Below are positions 51,901-64,000 of a DNA stretch of 64,000 nucleotides, piece by piece. The DNA comes from Centropus unirufus (Eukaryota > Chordata > Aves > Cuculiformes > Centropidae), in assembly GCA_013397695.1 (NCBI GenBank), contig VYZI01000319.1, positions 696,276 to 760,275 of the forward strand. Direction: 5' to 3'. Positions within the stretch are counted from its first letter, which is position 1. Every line of letters begins with the position of its first letter. Position numbers and translations under genes: made by a program. Under the pieces are notes generated by a model. That model was not told the DNA's origin and did no database searches. It saw only the letters and a list, made by a program, of their open reading frames with translations.

Positions 51901-51933
51901 CCCCCCATCAACTTCCCACTCCCCAGCCCCCCC
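51901..51933 (-). promoter_or_regulatory. G-quadruplex motif on minus strand (candidate)
   Basis: The + strand has C-tracts of 6, 3, 4 and 7 at 51901-51906, 51915-51917, 51921-51924 and 51927-51933. The minus strand therefore has four G-tracts with loops of 2, 3 and 8 nt. The 8-nt loop is slightly beyond the strict limit of 7. Confidence 0.5.
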
Positions 51934-54900
51934 GGATTTGACTTGATAGCCTTGGCCAAGGAGAAAATTTGAGGCACTAAAAGACAAGTTTTTCCCTTAC
52001 TAATATAGGATTTTTTACAGTGCTGTATGTCGATAATTTCTTGTCTGCTTGTCTTGCATTGCATCGTCCTGAGGAATACTATTCAGGACACTGAGTGCTT
52101 TTAGCGTTAACATAGTCAATATCATGGCTCTTCAATTTATTTTACTGCAAGGGTTCTAGGTTACATTTATCTGGACCATATAAGTGTTACTTCATCACAT
52201 CTCACATATTTTTAATTTATTCACCTTAACATTATTCCTTCTAGGCTGTGTGCAAGAAATTATTATTCCATGATAGCTCCTGAAAAGATTATGAAGACCA
52301 TTAGGTTCTCATACCTTGAACATCCTCTGTCTGCTAGCATTTTTCTTATCACTTAACTGAATTGACCTAATATATTCCACGTAATAATGCATGGATTTTA
52401 TTTGCAGGGTGAAGAGGTTATTTATTTCTGTTGTTCACATTCAGAGTTTACAATACAGAAAGAGTCTTATTGATTGAAGTTTGTGGATTTGCATGCTACT
52501 AAAAGCTTTTGAAACTTAATAACAACAGTGTGAATATTTTCAGAAACTGGCGAAAATTCAAGTTCTGCTATGCATTTATCACCTATTTCGTATTGTTGTG
52601 AAACCATAATAGGGGCCAGAGGTGAAGTACGTGCTCATATGCACAAAGATCTATATATCTGTCAATTGAAATAATGAGGAATAGGCAACTACTGTCCAAT
52701 TAGCCTCCTGAACCTGACAAAAATATCTTACATCAGGATTTAGGTTTTTCTCATTAATGATGTGAAATGTAACAGATTATATTGATCTGCCACAATTTTT
52801 CATATAGAAACTGCTTTTCATATGTACCTTTAGGTATTAGGGTCTTCAGAGCTTTCTTCTCATCAGCAAAAAAATTGGTCTGAGGACATTGACACCAAAA
52901 CGCTTTTCCCATGAATGAAATAGGGAATTTTTGTATTGTTTAACGTTGGTGGTTAGACATAGAAATCATTCTCCGTGGCCTTTGTGAGAGGGTAAAAGTC
53001 TGCTATAGGTTTCTCATTTATGCAAAGCACTGGGATGATCACCTTTCTATTTACCACATAGGGATACCAGTTTCCTGTCTTTGGTATGTGATTTGTATTT
53101 CAAATTAAATAGATACTTTTGGAAAACAGACAAGTGAAGGAAATTTCTTTTTGAGTAAAATGAAGACTGTTGAGTCACTACTCTGCTGCTTCAGTTAAAC
53201 ACTCTGTTTTTAAGTTCTTCTTAAATCAATTATTGGAACTTCACTGTTGTGGCTCTTCTACAGAGTTAATGCTCATTTCTTAGCATTCCTTTGCTTCTGT
53301 TACCATGCTGGAAAGGACTGATTTGTATTCCAGAACAATATAAAAGGATGTGTTAAATGGGCATCAGAACTATACCTTTGCTGTGCTGACTGTTGGGTGT
53401 GGTTGCTGACAAGACATCCTTTCAGGTAATTTCAACCATTTTGGAAACAGATTATGCTCAATGCCTATACTTCCATGAAATGCATGGAACAACCTACATT
53501 TCCTTGATTATTTTTGTGTGTTTACCTGGTTAAACTTATTTGAGACCATGAGCATCTCTTATTTTACATGTCACACACAACTCCAAAGAGATATTTTAAG
53601 GCATTGTGTATAGAAATAGAAAATGTAAGTTGCCTTTATACCTTTTTGTTTATCACTTGGCTCACTAGGGTTGTCAGAGGTGTGAACGAGTAACTTGCTT
53701 GTGCCTCACACAGCATTTCTTGTGAATGCATATTTCTTTTTTGTTTAGCAAACTATCAGTTGTGCTGTTGATATTCATAATCTATGGTATTTTCTTAGGA
53801 AATCGTAGTTAATACAGGCATGCTATTTGTTTTGTCGCTTTAGGAAGTTGATTAATGAGCGTGACATTTAGTTTGATTGTTATGCTCTTTAAAGATCTTC
53901 TTAATAATGAACTTCATTTTTAGGGAATACAGCTGGAACTAGCAGTACTAGGGAGCAAATTAAGCAGACTCTGGCTTTCCTGAGAGTCTTCTGAACCGCA
54001 GAGTCCTGTTACTACTGATATTTTCAAGGTGTAAATGACATTATAAACATTCTTTGAAGCACACTAGCTCCCTGAGTGCTGAGAGCTATATGGCTATTTT
54101 TTATTTCATTGAAGAGGCTAATGTTCTGCCTCAAATTAAAGTCAAATTACTTTAAACATTTCAGGAAGCTATTGTTGAAGCAGCTTCAGCACTTGAAATG
54201 GAGTTGAAGTTAGCCAAGATATGAATTTCTGAAGGCAAACAAACTAATACAGTCCACAAAGATACCTACTGTATAACTTTTTTAAATATTATGCCCTCTC
54301 TTAAGAGACTTCAGAGGAATTTGGCAAAAGGCATTGTGATGTTGCTCTTGAGTCACTGTAAATCTTAAAATTTATATAAGAAAATTATACTCTGCTATCT
54401 GTAATAATTAGTTATCAAGTTATTGCACGTGGCTATTCAATTGACCACTAGTAGCAAAGTTCCTTTACTAATACTTCATGTTCATAAAGCCCTCAAAATG
54501 TTTTCACTATGAGTCCACAATGGCGTGCTAAGTTAAAATCTTTTTGTTCAGTCTGTTTTCATGCTTTGAGATTAATATATGTGGGTTTCTAAACGCTATA
54601 GATACATGCAAGCTACTTCCAAATGATACATTATTTAATTCAGGAAAAGCAGAGTTGAAGTTAACTTTTCTAAAGCAAATAGGCATGCAAAAATTAGCAC
54701 CAACAGGAAGGAACTTCTAGAATTATCTAATTTATAACAATTTATGTTAGGCATCTTCCAAACAGTGCTTGTGTATTGCCTAAGATGTAGAAAGTCTTTC
54801 AAACTACTTAGGTGCTTTAGAACAGGGAGCTGCTAGCAATTTGTTGTTGTTGATTATGTTTACCAAAAAAAGTCTGCTGTCTCTTTGAATATACTTTACT

Positions 54901-57022
54901 GACTACAACTAAAATAATACGAACTTTCATGCATAAAAGATCCATTTTCTAAGTAGTTTAGATGTAAAAAAAATACTGTTCATTTCAGACTCCATTTTAG
55001 CTATCACACAGGAGTTTTATTGTAGCTTCTTTTTTTTTCTGGAAAACAGCAAATGGAGTCCATAAGTACCTATGCTTTCATGTCTGCCTCTTTCAAAACA
55101 TGTTTCCATACTAATTTTGGATTTTCTTTTTATGCATTTCTGCTTTTCCTTCTTCATCATCTTCATTTTCTTATTTTCCACATCTGTTCATGTAGGTAAA
55201 TTGTGGATGCAGCATTCACTGCAATAGAAACCTATTCTTATTACTTCTCTCCTCCACTCTCTTGAATAGTTTCTTGACTCTTCAACTAAGAACTGGCTTT
55301 TTTGAAGGGCTTTGGAAACAGTGAAAAGCCTACTGCACAATATTTTTTAGTGTCTATATTTCAGCAATTTTCATTACTTAAATGAAAAAGAGGCGTCAAC
55401 TCAGATTGTTAAATAAATTAGAACATCTGTCAATATCAGATGATATATTTTTTCCCATTTAGTTGCTATTCTTTTCCTATTAACAGGCAGTAAAATTGAC
55501 AGACTGAATTTCAACTGTAAAGCAATAAAGGACTGTATATTAATGTGGATCTTATTTTCCAAGCATTCAGCACATGTGAATGAATATTTGCAATTATCCT
55601 GAGTATGACAGTACAGAATTTGGTATTTTCTATATATCTCATCACAGAACTAAAAAGATGAGAAAAGAAAAAACATAGAAACAAGGAAAATAAAGCTAGA
55701 AAAGCTCTGGAATTCCCACGATAGTGATAACTATCAGCTTCTCTTGTTTCAACTTGCAAAAGCAATAGATTTTAATGTAGTTAAAAACATGGATTAGTAG
55801 CTAAAACAGTTAAAAAGACATGCAGTGTAAGTTCTAGACATGCATAAATAAAACAGCCAGGATAAATGGATATAACAGAAGCCACTTTTTCATGCAGAGA
55901 TATTTTCTCTTTTCGTTTGGGGGTTTTCTCAGCAGAGGATCTTTTTTTCTGGTTTTATCATCTCTTTAGTTGGTTTTGAGACAGAACAGTATAAAAGAAT
56001 ATTAAAAAGTTGTACAGCTTTCAAGTGACTAAATACATTTTGGGGTAGAGGGACGCTGCACACATTATTACCCTTCAGATGCAAGAGCCAAAGTGGTGAA
56101 AGAATGTTTATTGTTCTGTAAAGAAGATTACTTATGCCAGTATAAACAGTCTACACCCATCTACTATTAAGAAGAACGTCTTCTTTCAAGATTTTCCTGG
56201 GATGTCATGTACGCGTATTAGGGACACTTCTAATTTTGATGACTTAATTTTAGGAGTTTGCATGGCCCAAAAAATATTTCCCTAACCCTGGACAGTGAAG
56301 TTTGCATAATGGTGGTATAACACATTCCATCTAAGCCTATTAAACTGCTCAAAATGGTAAACATTATGTCTTCTCATGCAATATGTTGTTTTGTTATAGC
56401 TATTTATATTTTCCATTAACGACTGTGGAGAAGCTGTTTCCTAACTAAGAACTTTGTCACTAGCTAATGTTCGCGATTCCTCAAGTTTATGTCAATGCTG
56501 CTACTCATCTCACAGTGCCAAGTGTCAAGGAAAGAACGAGATGCAAAAGCATTTGGATTTTCCTAAGCATAAAAAATCAGAGAGATTCTTTTGAAAATAA
56601 AACAAAACAAAAAAAGCAGACCCACAAACCCAAACAATTTTTACATGAATTGTAAGCGATGCCTATTTTCAAAATGGAAATAGTCAAGGCCATGACGTCT
56701 GTGAATATCAAGAACCTTTGGTCCTTGCTAAGCCATTTTTAGGAGTAAGATTTTCAGACACTTTTGATTGAAAAACTTTTGTGTAATCATCTGTGGGAGT
56801 CCCCTCAATGAAGCAGTTTCTTGTAAATGTTACTATGGAATGATAAGGTTTAGAGAAAATTCTGTGCCTATGGGGGTTGTCAAATATTTCTACGTCTCAT
56901 TCTGGAGGTTATATGTAAATATAAATACATTCTTTAACTCTGTTCATGCAATACACAATGTTTGCTCTACTTATTTATGCCTTTTTTTCCACTGTTTATT
57001 CTTTTTTATATTACACTGTCAA

Positions 57023-57655
57023 ATTATACATGCAAAAAAAAGCAAATTTTGAGTGATTTTTTTTTTGTATGACTTCAAAAGGGGATGTACAACAGCAAAA
57101 ACTGTTGCAATATCAACAAAGCATTTGGCCAGAGGACCATCAACAAATATACAGCTTGATGTTGGTTCCAAAAATTTCATGATAGAAACAAGAAACTGAA
57201 ACTAAAGATGGCAGTGGATGTCCTTTTGTAATACACAGCAACAAATTGAGGACCAGTATTGAAATGGGCCCATGCAAAACAACTTGAGAGGTTGCAGAAG
57301 AACTATACATTTACCTGACGATGTTTCACTAATGACTCCGCAGAAGCTGTGCAAACTCAGCTAAAAAACTTCCTCATCCACCTTACTCACCAGACTTCTT
57401 TACCAATGATTACCTTGTCTTCAAGCATCTTGGTAAATTCCTCAGTGAGAAAGTTTTCCACAACCAATACTCCTTTGAAGAATTTGTCAGTTCCAGGACC
57501 CCAGAATTCTGTGTTACTGGAATAAATAGACATTTCTTGTTGGCAAAAATATTTAGATTCTAATGGTTCTTATTTTGATTAATAAATATTATTCTAAGCT
57601 GATACTGCTTTAAAGTTCATGGTCAAAAGTGGCAATTATTTTTGCACCAACTTAA
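57023..57655 (+). mobile_element. Internally deleted mariner-type DNA transposon remnant
   Basis: The right end reads TTTTGCACCAACTTAATA (3' terminal inverted repeat, about 57621-57655); its reverse complement begins with a TTGGTGCAAAA-type mariner end. A diverged counterpart is at about 57023-57053 (TGCAAAA followed by GCAAATTTTGA). Between them lie transposase scraps in + orientation: QLERLQ at 57280-57297, then HPPYSPD at 57375-57395, which holds the third catalytic aspartate of the DD34D type. A 62-codon open stretch from HPP runs to a stop at 57561-57563 and includes DYLVFKHLGKFLSE. The region just before HPP is missing several residues, and the frames do not connect. At about 630 bp the copy is half the usual 1.3 kb, lacks the N-terminal DNA-binding part and the first catalytic aspartate, and cannot be active. 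Confidence 0.85.
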
Positions 57656-59379
57656 TATTTTCATTACATTTCTAGTGTCCCATAGTTCTGTTGTTTGGGT
57701 TTTCTTTTTTTGTTATTTTGGGTTTTTTTATGTCCATGCTTTCATTTCTATGTCAGCTGAATTTGAGAGCAAACAACCTGCAGTTCTTGTGGACAGGCAG
57801 GGCTATCTCCCCAGGGGAAGTGGACTCTTGCAAATCACGGTAACCTGTCTGCTCAAAAGAACAGATTTGACAGAGTGCTGGAGGAAGATTTCATAATGCG
57901 CATGCAAAATGTTCAGATCTAATCGTACAGGCACTTCAACAGTGTTCTTTTAAAACTGGTGATGTTTTATTCGTTTACTAGAAAAGTGAACATTTACAGG
58001 TAAAGATTTAAGGTGGGGTTGGGTTTCTTTTTCTTGTAATTACCATTTGGATAGAGAAGAGCGATAAGTTTCTCTGAGTTCTGCCATGTAAGTACTGGCT
58101 GTGGTCTGATGAATATAACCTCTTAACAGTTTGATATTGAAATCATGGGATTTAGTCTCTGGGATTAGCAATTTACATTCTGTGTGGCTGTTACAGAAGT
58201 TGCTTCATTTAAATTATTTATGCAAAGGAAGAGTACTGTTTTGCTCTGTATTACAAACCACGCCAACTACTTGCTCAACAAGGGTAGTGTTTTCCCTCTG
58301 AACTTCTGCTCTATTTTCAAGAGTATTTATCTGTTTTGTCACTGGCTGTGTACTGTGATGAAGACAAATTAAGATCACACAGCACTGCACCTTTCATTGG
58401 CTCTAAAAACAGTATCAGCTTTGTGCAAAGGTAGGAGATTCTACCAGACTGCCCTTTCAGGCAGTCATTAGTACTTCTTGTAGATTGTAGAACCGAATCC
58501 TTCAAGGAATGAAACTAAGTTCAGGGCATGATGTGTACCTGGCAAAACAAATTTGCTTTTAAGAAGAGGCTCAGAAGGGGAATCCTTATTTCTTTCCTGT
58601 GGAAAAAAAAGGATAAAAAGAAAAAAAATAGGAAAAGAAAAAAGAAAAAAAGAAAAAAGGAAAAGAAAAAATATAACAACACTGACAGTTTTTTAAGAAG
58701 TTGAATAGAAATAATGCTCATGGAAGTAAGCAAATAACAAATTGACTCCGTTTTCTAGAATGGTTACTCAGATTGCTACGCTAAATTCTCCAAGCAGAGA
58801 AAATTCACTTCCATCCGTATATCAGTTTCATACATATCCACTTACAATTCTACTTATTTATAAAAGACTTAAATAAAGGTCTTCCTGGATGAATGGCATT
58901 AACCATATATATATAGGGACAAAATTTCTCCCAAGAAAGTACAGCTTCTTTATACATTTTTTCCCACACCCTCTATATTGATGAGTTAGAAATTATTTGC
59001 TTTATTTTTAGATTTCTCTTTAGGTCAAATATAATTCAAATTGCAACATCCATGATTGGTATGACTTTTTATATGTTTTCTGATATAAAATTAGCTTTTA
59101 AACTTCACTAATTTGAAAATAGCCTTTAAATTTGCACAGGCTGATATCTGTCTGTCACATCTTTTCTGTGGTCTCTTTAGAAATGTTTCTTTCCTCTTTA
59201 TTTAGAAAAATGTGCGATCTTCTTTAAAAAAATGAATTAAATTCTCGCTCTCACTCTGTAGGATGTATTCTACAACAGGAGCATCATAGGAGTAAATGTA
59301 ATTGTAAGAGTAAATATTCCTGGCCAAACCTGTTTCCAGATCTTTGTGCTCTGGTGTAGTCTTCTTGATCCAAAGAGCT
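57656..59379. other. Intergenic, no gene seen
   Basis: AT-rich sequence between the mariner remnant and a CR1 copy. It holds the A/G-rich tract at 58601-58672. Open frames at 57642-57896 and 58184-58372 have no family features. Confidence 0.6.
58601..58672. repeat. A-rich (AAAAG)n low-complexity tract
   Basis: Some 70 nt of A-runs broken by G or GG (AAAAAAGAAAAAAAG-type units). On the minus strand this gives a phenylalanine-rich chance frame at 58521-58733. Confidence 0.9.
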
Positions 59380-59820
59380 TATGAAGAGCTGATGAAGGGT
59401 CTGGATCACAAGGCTCATAAGGCACAGTTGAGAGAAATGGGGTTGTTTTGTCTGGAGAAAGGAAGGTTGAGGGGAGACGTTATTGCTCTTTACAACTACC
59501 TGAAAGGATGTTGTAATGTGGTGGGTGTTGGTCTCTTCTTCCAATTAACAAGTGATAAGACAGAGAAAATGGTTTCAAGTTGTGCCAGGGGAAATTTATA
59601 CTGGGTATTAGGAAATATTACTTCACCAAAAAGGTTGTAAAAAAATGGAACAGGCTGTCCTGGGAGATGAATGAGTCACCCTCCCTGGAGGTATTTAAAA
59701 GACATGTAAATGTGGCACTTAGAGACATGGTATATTGGTCGACTCAGCAGTGTTAGGTTTAAAGTTGGACTTAAAGATCTCAAAGGTCTTTTCCAAGCTA
59801 AATGATCCTCTGTTTCTATG
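59380..59820 (+). mobile_element. CR1 LINE 3' end, sense (~440 bp)
   Basis: The longest CR1 piece in the window. Recognisable blocks are TGATGAAGGGTCTGGATCAC, GTCTGGAGAAAGGAAGGTTG, TCTTTACAACTACCTGAAAG, GGTGTTGGTCTCTTCTTCC, GTTGTGCCAGGGGAAATTTA, GGAACAGGCTGTCCTGGGA and CTCCCTGGAGGTATTTAAAA. The tail AAAGGTCTTTTCCAAGCTAA runs into TGTTTCTATG. It covers the end of the reverse-transcriptase frame and the 3' UTR of a CR1, 5' truncated and with indels. Frames at 59284-59544 (-) and 59344-59640 (+) are repeat-derived. Confidence 0.95.
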
Positions 59821-62800
59821 TAAGCCCTGAGTGAGCACCAAATAAATATCTGTTCAGCTGTAACTGCAACCTGTTTGGTACCTGGTGCTCTGTTACTGTT
59901 TGGACATGGTTAGTACGGTTACAGTTACATTGTTAAATTTATTTGAGTCATGTAAATATCTTTCCTTAATATTTTTTCCTCATTTTATTTCCCTTACCTA
60001 AGTTTTACTTATATAACTAGAAATCCCAAGCTGTAATAATCTGTATCAGTAAGACGTCATTACCAGCCTCTGGATCAAACCCCAAAAAAGTGGGGAGGGG
60101 GAAGAAATTGAATGCTCAAATATAGCAAGAATAATAATAGGGAACCTTAGCTACCACTTGTACATGAACAAATGTACAGTGTTTGAGAAAACTTCTTTCT
60201 TGACTCTTCGGGTGTTTGCTGCTTAGAACAGATAGTTGCAAAAATGGTTATGGGGGTTATTCTAGCTTAATCTACAGTAACTCACCAGAAAGCTCATTTG
60301 GGTCACAACAGTATCTATACACCATAATGAAATTCAACATCTATAGGACAGCTAGTGACAAGAACAGAAACTGTGTTATAAAAGCAGATTTCAGTTAAAG
60401 GAGTTTAGTAAAACCAAACAAAGCCCGTGTGTATAAGTAAATTAAGTTAAATCTTGAGAAGTTGCTATGATTCTGTAAAGAAAATTAATAATAATTTGTG
60501 GAGACATGAAAATAACATTAATTAGTGCTTGTGGAAGCAGTCATGTCAAGGTTGTGCTGTGTCCCTGTGAGGAGTGGAACTTACTGGTTCCCACGCAGTA
60601 TGTCACCAAAGCAATTGCCACACTTCTAGAAGTGACTTGGTACCTCAGCATGATGTTTGACTGCTGCGTTAGCACACCAGTCTGTGCAGGCTGAACTCAA
60701 GGGCTTTTGCACAATACGCAATTTTAGCTTAGTTTAGACAGGCCATGAAAAGATATGCAGAAATTAAAAAGTGAGGATTATTTACCTTCAGGAGTAGGTA
60801 AATAAGATGAGATGTGGCAAAGTACAGTGGTGCTCAGTTTTACTTTCTTTTGAAGTTAACAGCTAAGTGCCAGTAACTAGGTTGAAATCTAATAAGGAGA
60901 AGGGATCTTGAGATTATTTGACAATGTTTCTGATATATTCTTTTGCAGTCTTCTGTAAAAGCAGCTGTGAAAGGTATAATATGCTTCTGGTTAATAGGAC
61001 TACATATCTTGTAGAGCCATTTCTATGTTCCTGTACCAGTATTCTCTCTAACTAGCTAAACCTGTAGAGGGCATTATAATGATATTATTGGATATAGGCC
61101 ACTTACCCAGTTACAGCTGGCCCTTTGGCATGGAGGATTTGCCAACTCAGAAGGGAAAGAAAGCCAAAACATTCTGGGCTGTTGAGCCAGGAGAATGTTC
61201 CAAAGGGACTGTTCTGGCTGGTGCAAGAAATTAAAACACAAATCAGATGTAACTTAAGGGGGAAACAGCATCCTGAAATAGTCAAGAAGCAGGACAAAAT
61301 TTTTGTCTTCTTGTTTTCTTTTTGTCCTTTGTATTTACAGGAATTTTGAAGAGCTGGCCAAGAAAGAATGGCCAAGAAATGTTGCCAAGAGGTAACAGAG
61401 CCAAAGAGGAAGCTAAAGTTTAGGCAGCTATCTTGAGACCCTTCTATATTCTTAGCCTTAGGGAAAAGCCTATCCAATGGAAGCCAAAAGGAGAGCTGCC
61501 ATTGTTTTCCCCAGGGCAAGGCTTGCATAACTTGTCCTGTTCTAAATAAGTTTTATAAACATGCATGTCAAACTGTGCCCTCGAGCACAGGGACAAAAAC
61601 TAGTCTTAGAGTGACCTGAATTAATGTCTTCAGAGGTGATAGGTTAGATCACTAATAGCTGGTGCCAAAGAGTACATTCAACTCCTCATTTCCCCAAAGA
61701 AACAAGAAATAATTATATAATCAGTGGCTCCATTCACATTTTTTAATAGTATTTACCATTCATATAATTATACATTTTCAAGTCAGGAATGAGCGCCATC
61801 TCCTTCTCTGTGGAATAAGCTACAAAGAATTGATTCCCACCGTATGTGTGAATGTCTTGTAGTATGTGCCGAGAGGGAAGTTCATGTTTGTTTGCATGTA
61901 GGTACTGCTGCTCCCCAATCACGAGATTCTTCATTCTATTTTCACCTTTATTTTCTTCTCAGAAAGAAGAAATAAACCCTAATGAATATTCAGTTCTCAA
62001 GGCCAAATTTTTAACTCCTTACTCACCCATCACATCTCTTAATGATATGAGAAATCTCAATGAGCACAAAAGGATTTTTTAACGTAAAAGGTGTTTAACG
62101 TTAATGTTTAGCACTGAGGGTTTTGCATGGTGCCACTGAAGCTGCTATAGTGTCCTCTGTGACAGAGTTGTTCTTGCTCAAGTACACTCAGTATTTGTCA
62201 TCCAAAGAAAGAGGACACCCATATTTATAATTAATTGTAAGTAAAAGCTGAAAAATTTTGTTATCTATGGGTTTAAGAAATTTGTGTTAATTTTCTGAAC
62301 TCTGGGTTAAGGTCATTGACCTAAGTTAACCTCTAGTTGTATAAATGAGAGGGTTTTTATTTAATATGCTCTTGCAGTGTGGTTTGTGTAAAGTATTTGC
62401 AATACAGTTTTTAATCATTTATGAATAGTCTTTGTATGTAGATAAGGTTAAGAAAAAATTAAGTATTGTTCTATGGGAACAAGCACAGATGAGAAGCTAT
62501 TCACCCTACAGCATGATTATGGCATGATTATTAAGTACGAAGACTATGTAGCTCCATATGTTAACAGACTTTATTGGTTTGTTGTCTCAGAAGTGTATAT
62601 GGCTGAGATCCCCTATTAAAATCAGAATCTTTTTGTTTTGTTGAATTTTCTGCAATAATTATTTAAGTACCCCCACCCCCCTTATTAGAGATCACCAATA
62701 ATGTGTTTGGTAGGATTTATTTTGGTATAACCATGTAAAAATTTTCTTCGGATAGCGATCTTTTTGACCATATGATTTTGTTGGTTTATGCCAACGCTTG

Positions 62801-64000
62801 AGATGTGGGATAGTTGATCACAAGTGCGTGTGCGAGAGTGTCTGGAGGTTTGATTCATGTCATGTCAGTGACTTTACTTTCCCGTGACATTTTGTTCAAA
62901 ATTCACCACCTGTGCAAAGGTGATAATACTTCCTGCATCTTATGGGAGCTGACATTATCAGAACTTGATAATACAAGAAATTAACTATTTGTGAATAATT
63001 CCATGTGAATACACTTTTGCAGAAGTTATAACATTGAAAGTGAAATGCATTTCAAAATGGCCTAGCTATTGTGTTTAAAAAACACTCCTTCTTAATCCAA
63101 ATAAACTTTTGGGCCATCATATTTATTCCTTAAGGTTATTTTGAAGGGCTGAAAAACAAATACAGAAGCACATCTTATTGACATCTGTTCAAAATACTAC
63201 ATATGAAATAATTTAAGAATGCCCAGCTGATGCCTAAGGGATCTTCTAAAAGTGTGTAAATGAATATTGTCTTAACTAGTGGTGTTCACATATATTTGGC
63301 AGGTATTATTATTCAATTTCTAACAAAGAAGCTTTATGACAGCTTTAAAAGAAATCCTGTCATGTTAATGAATATTCCTGTGACATTATCTTAGTAATTT
63401 TCAAACAACTCTCTAGTAGCGTTATGATGTGGTTTTGATGGAGCTTTTGATGGGAAAATAACTTCTTGTCAATTCTGTGGAGATAGTATTGAGAATAATG
63501 CAAATGTCACCAGCAGTTATACCTCAATAAAGTCAATGACATTGTAAGTGGTTTATTTGCATTGTAATTCTGATAAGATTAAAAAAAATAAAGCTCTGTC
63601 CCAAAGCAGCTATTGAAGTCTCTGGTAATTCAAGGTGTTACCACCTTGGCATCCACATATTTGATACTGCATGGGCTTGTGTGAGAATGCTACATAATCC
63701 TGAGCCAATAACATGTTGCCAGAAAAAGTTTTATTAAATCAGTGGGAGCTAAGTTTGCAGCTGAATAAAAATATTTTCAATACCATCTATGTTCTATTTA
63801 AAAATAAGTTTGACACAATGATATGCAGTAGCATATCACCACATATACAACATATCCAAACTTTTCAACAGACTTATTTCTAAATGACTATTATTGCTTC
63901 AAGACAATGTAGATTTAGAGGGTCCTTTGACCTCAGGGGTCTTCTCTCTGTGGAAGTCACTGTGAATTTGACTGGTATAGATTTAAAGCACAATGGCTGT
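59821..64000. other. Intergenic, no gene seen
   Basis: The window ends in AT-rich noncoding sequence. A nuclear-receptor-like palindrome is at 62310-62322, and a splice-flanked 51-nt candidate is at 61341-61391. The 141-codon minus strand frame at 61103-61528 has no recognisable domain. A C-rich run (CCCCCACCCCCC) is near 62670. Confidence 0.6.
62310..62322. promoter_or_regulatory. IR-1 nuclear receptor element (candidate)
   Basis: AGGTCATTGACCT is a perfect inverted repeat of the consensus half-site AGGTCA with one spacer base, the arrangement bound by FXR/RXR and some other nuclear receptors. Flanking GGTTA and GTTAACC extend the symmetry imperfectly. No gene is near in the window, so any role would be distal. 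Confidence 0.45.

Larger units (their letters stand above)
48641..57022. other. Intergenic, no gene seen
   Basis: About 8.4 kb of AT-rich sequence. It holds a short TA-rich palindromic run at about 48680-48700, a possible MIR-type SINE scrap (50356-50462), a polypurine tract (51094-51170) and a C-rich block with minus-strand G-quadruplex potential (51901-51933). Open frames on the minus strand at 51504-52064 and 55511-55765 have no domain features. Confidence 0.6.

Noticed and set aside
58521..58733. Phenylalanine-rich 70-codon minus strand frame resembling a membrane peptide
   Set aside because: Produced by the A-rich tract at 58601-58672.
59284..59640. Open frames of 86 (-) and 98 (+) codons
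   Set aside because: Both arise mostly from the CR1 3' end; no intact reverse transcriptase is present.
61103..61528. 141-codon minus strand open frame
   Set aside because: No recognisable family features; tryptophan- and phenylalanine-rich composition looks like antisense of A/G-rich DNA.
62860..62960. Possible second MIR-like scrap
   Set aside because: Only the CTGTGCAAAGGTGATAATAC part resembles MIR; too short and diverged to call.
1..64000. CRISPR arrays, operons, tRNA or rRNA genes, phage or plasmid modules
   Set aside because: No spaced direct repeats, no tightly packed genes, and no RNA gene motifs seen; the window is vertebrate nuclear DNA.

Overview
The window looks like nuclear DNA from a bird. 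It is AT-rich and has very little coding sequence. It carries several copies of the CR1 LINE 3' end, which is the dominant interspersed repeat of birds, and one avian ERVL-type solo LTR. No bacterial, organellar or viral gene set is present. A run of 85 Ns (31363-31447) and a single N (24874) show that this is a draft assembly.

The only gene I can support is the 3' end of a + strand multi-exon gene that I identify as TMTC2, an ER transmembrane O-mannosyltransferase with TPR repeats. Its layout is: an intron (1-3375), a 64-nt penultimate coding exon (3376-3439), a last intron of about 18.2 kb (3440-21658), and the terminal coding exon with its stop codon (21659-21838). A 3' UTR of probably about 2.7 kb follows and contains an AU-rich element and several poly(A) signals. 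The two exons give 80 residues of consecutive 34-residue TPR repeats and the C-terminal tail.

From about 24.6 kb to the end (39 kb) I see no gene. This fits the gene desert known downstream of TMTC2 in other amniotes. What is visible there is mobile-element debris and short sequence motifs. There are CR1 3' ends at about 28.4, 48.4 and 59.4 kb (two more lie in the last intron). A solo ERVL LTR with an exact 5-bp target duplication sits at 40551-41203. An internally deleted mariner remnant lies at about 57.02-57.66 kb, and a MIR-like SINE scrap at about 50.4 kb. There is also an exact 91-bp tandem duplication at 43405-43587, two G-quadruplex candidates, an IR-1 nuclear-receptor palindrome, CTCF-like motifs and several low-complexity purine tracts.

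I found no sign of a new multi-gene system. Open reading frames of 60-148 codons are scattered through the introns and the desert, and they look like chance openings in AT-rich DNA or lie inside repeats. The most useful points for follow-up are the TMTC2 3' UTR, the mariner remnant, the LTR insertion, the exact tandem duplication and the regulatory-motif candidates in the desert.
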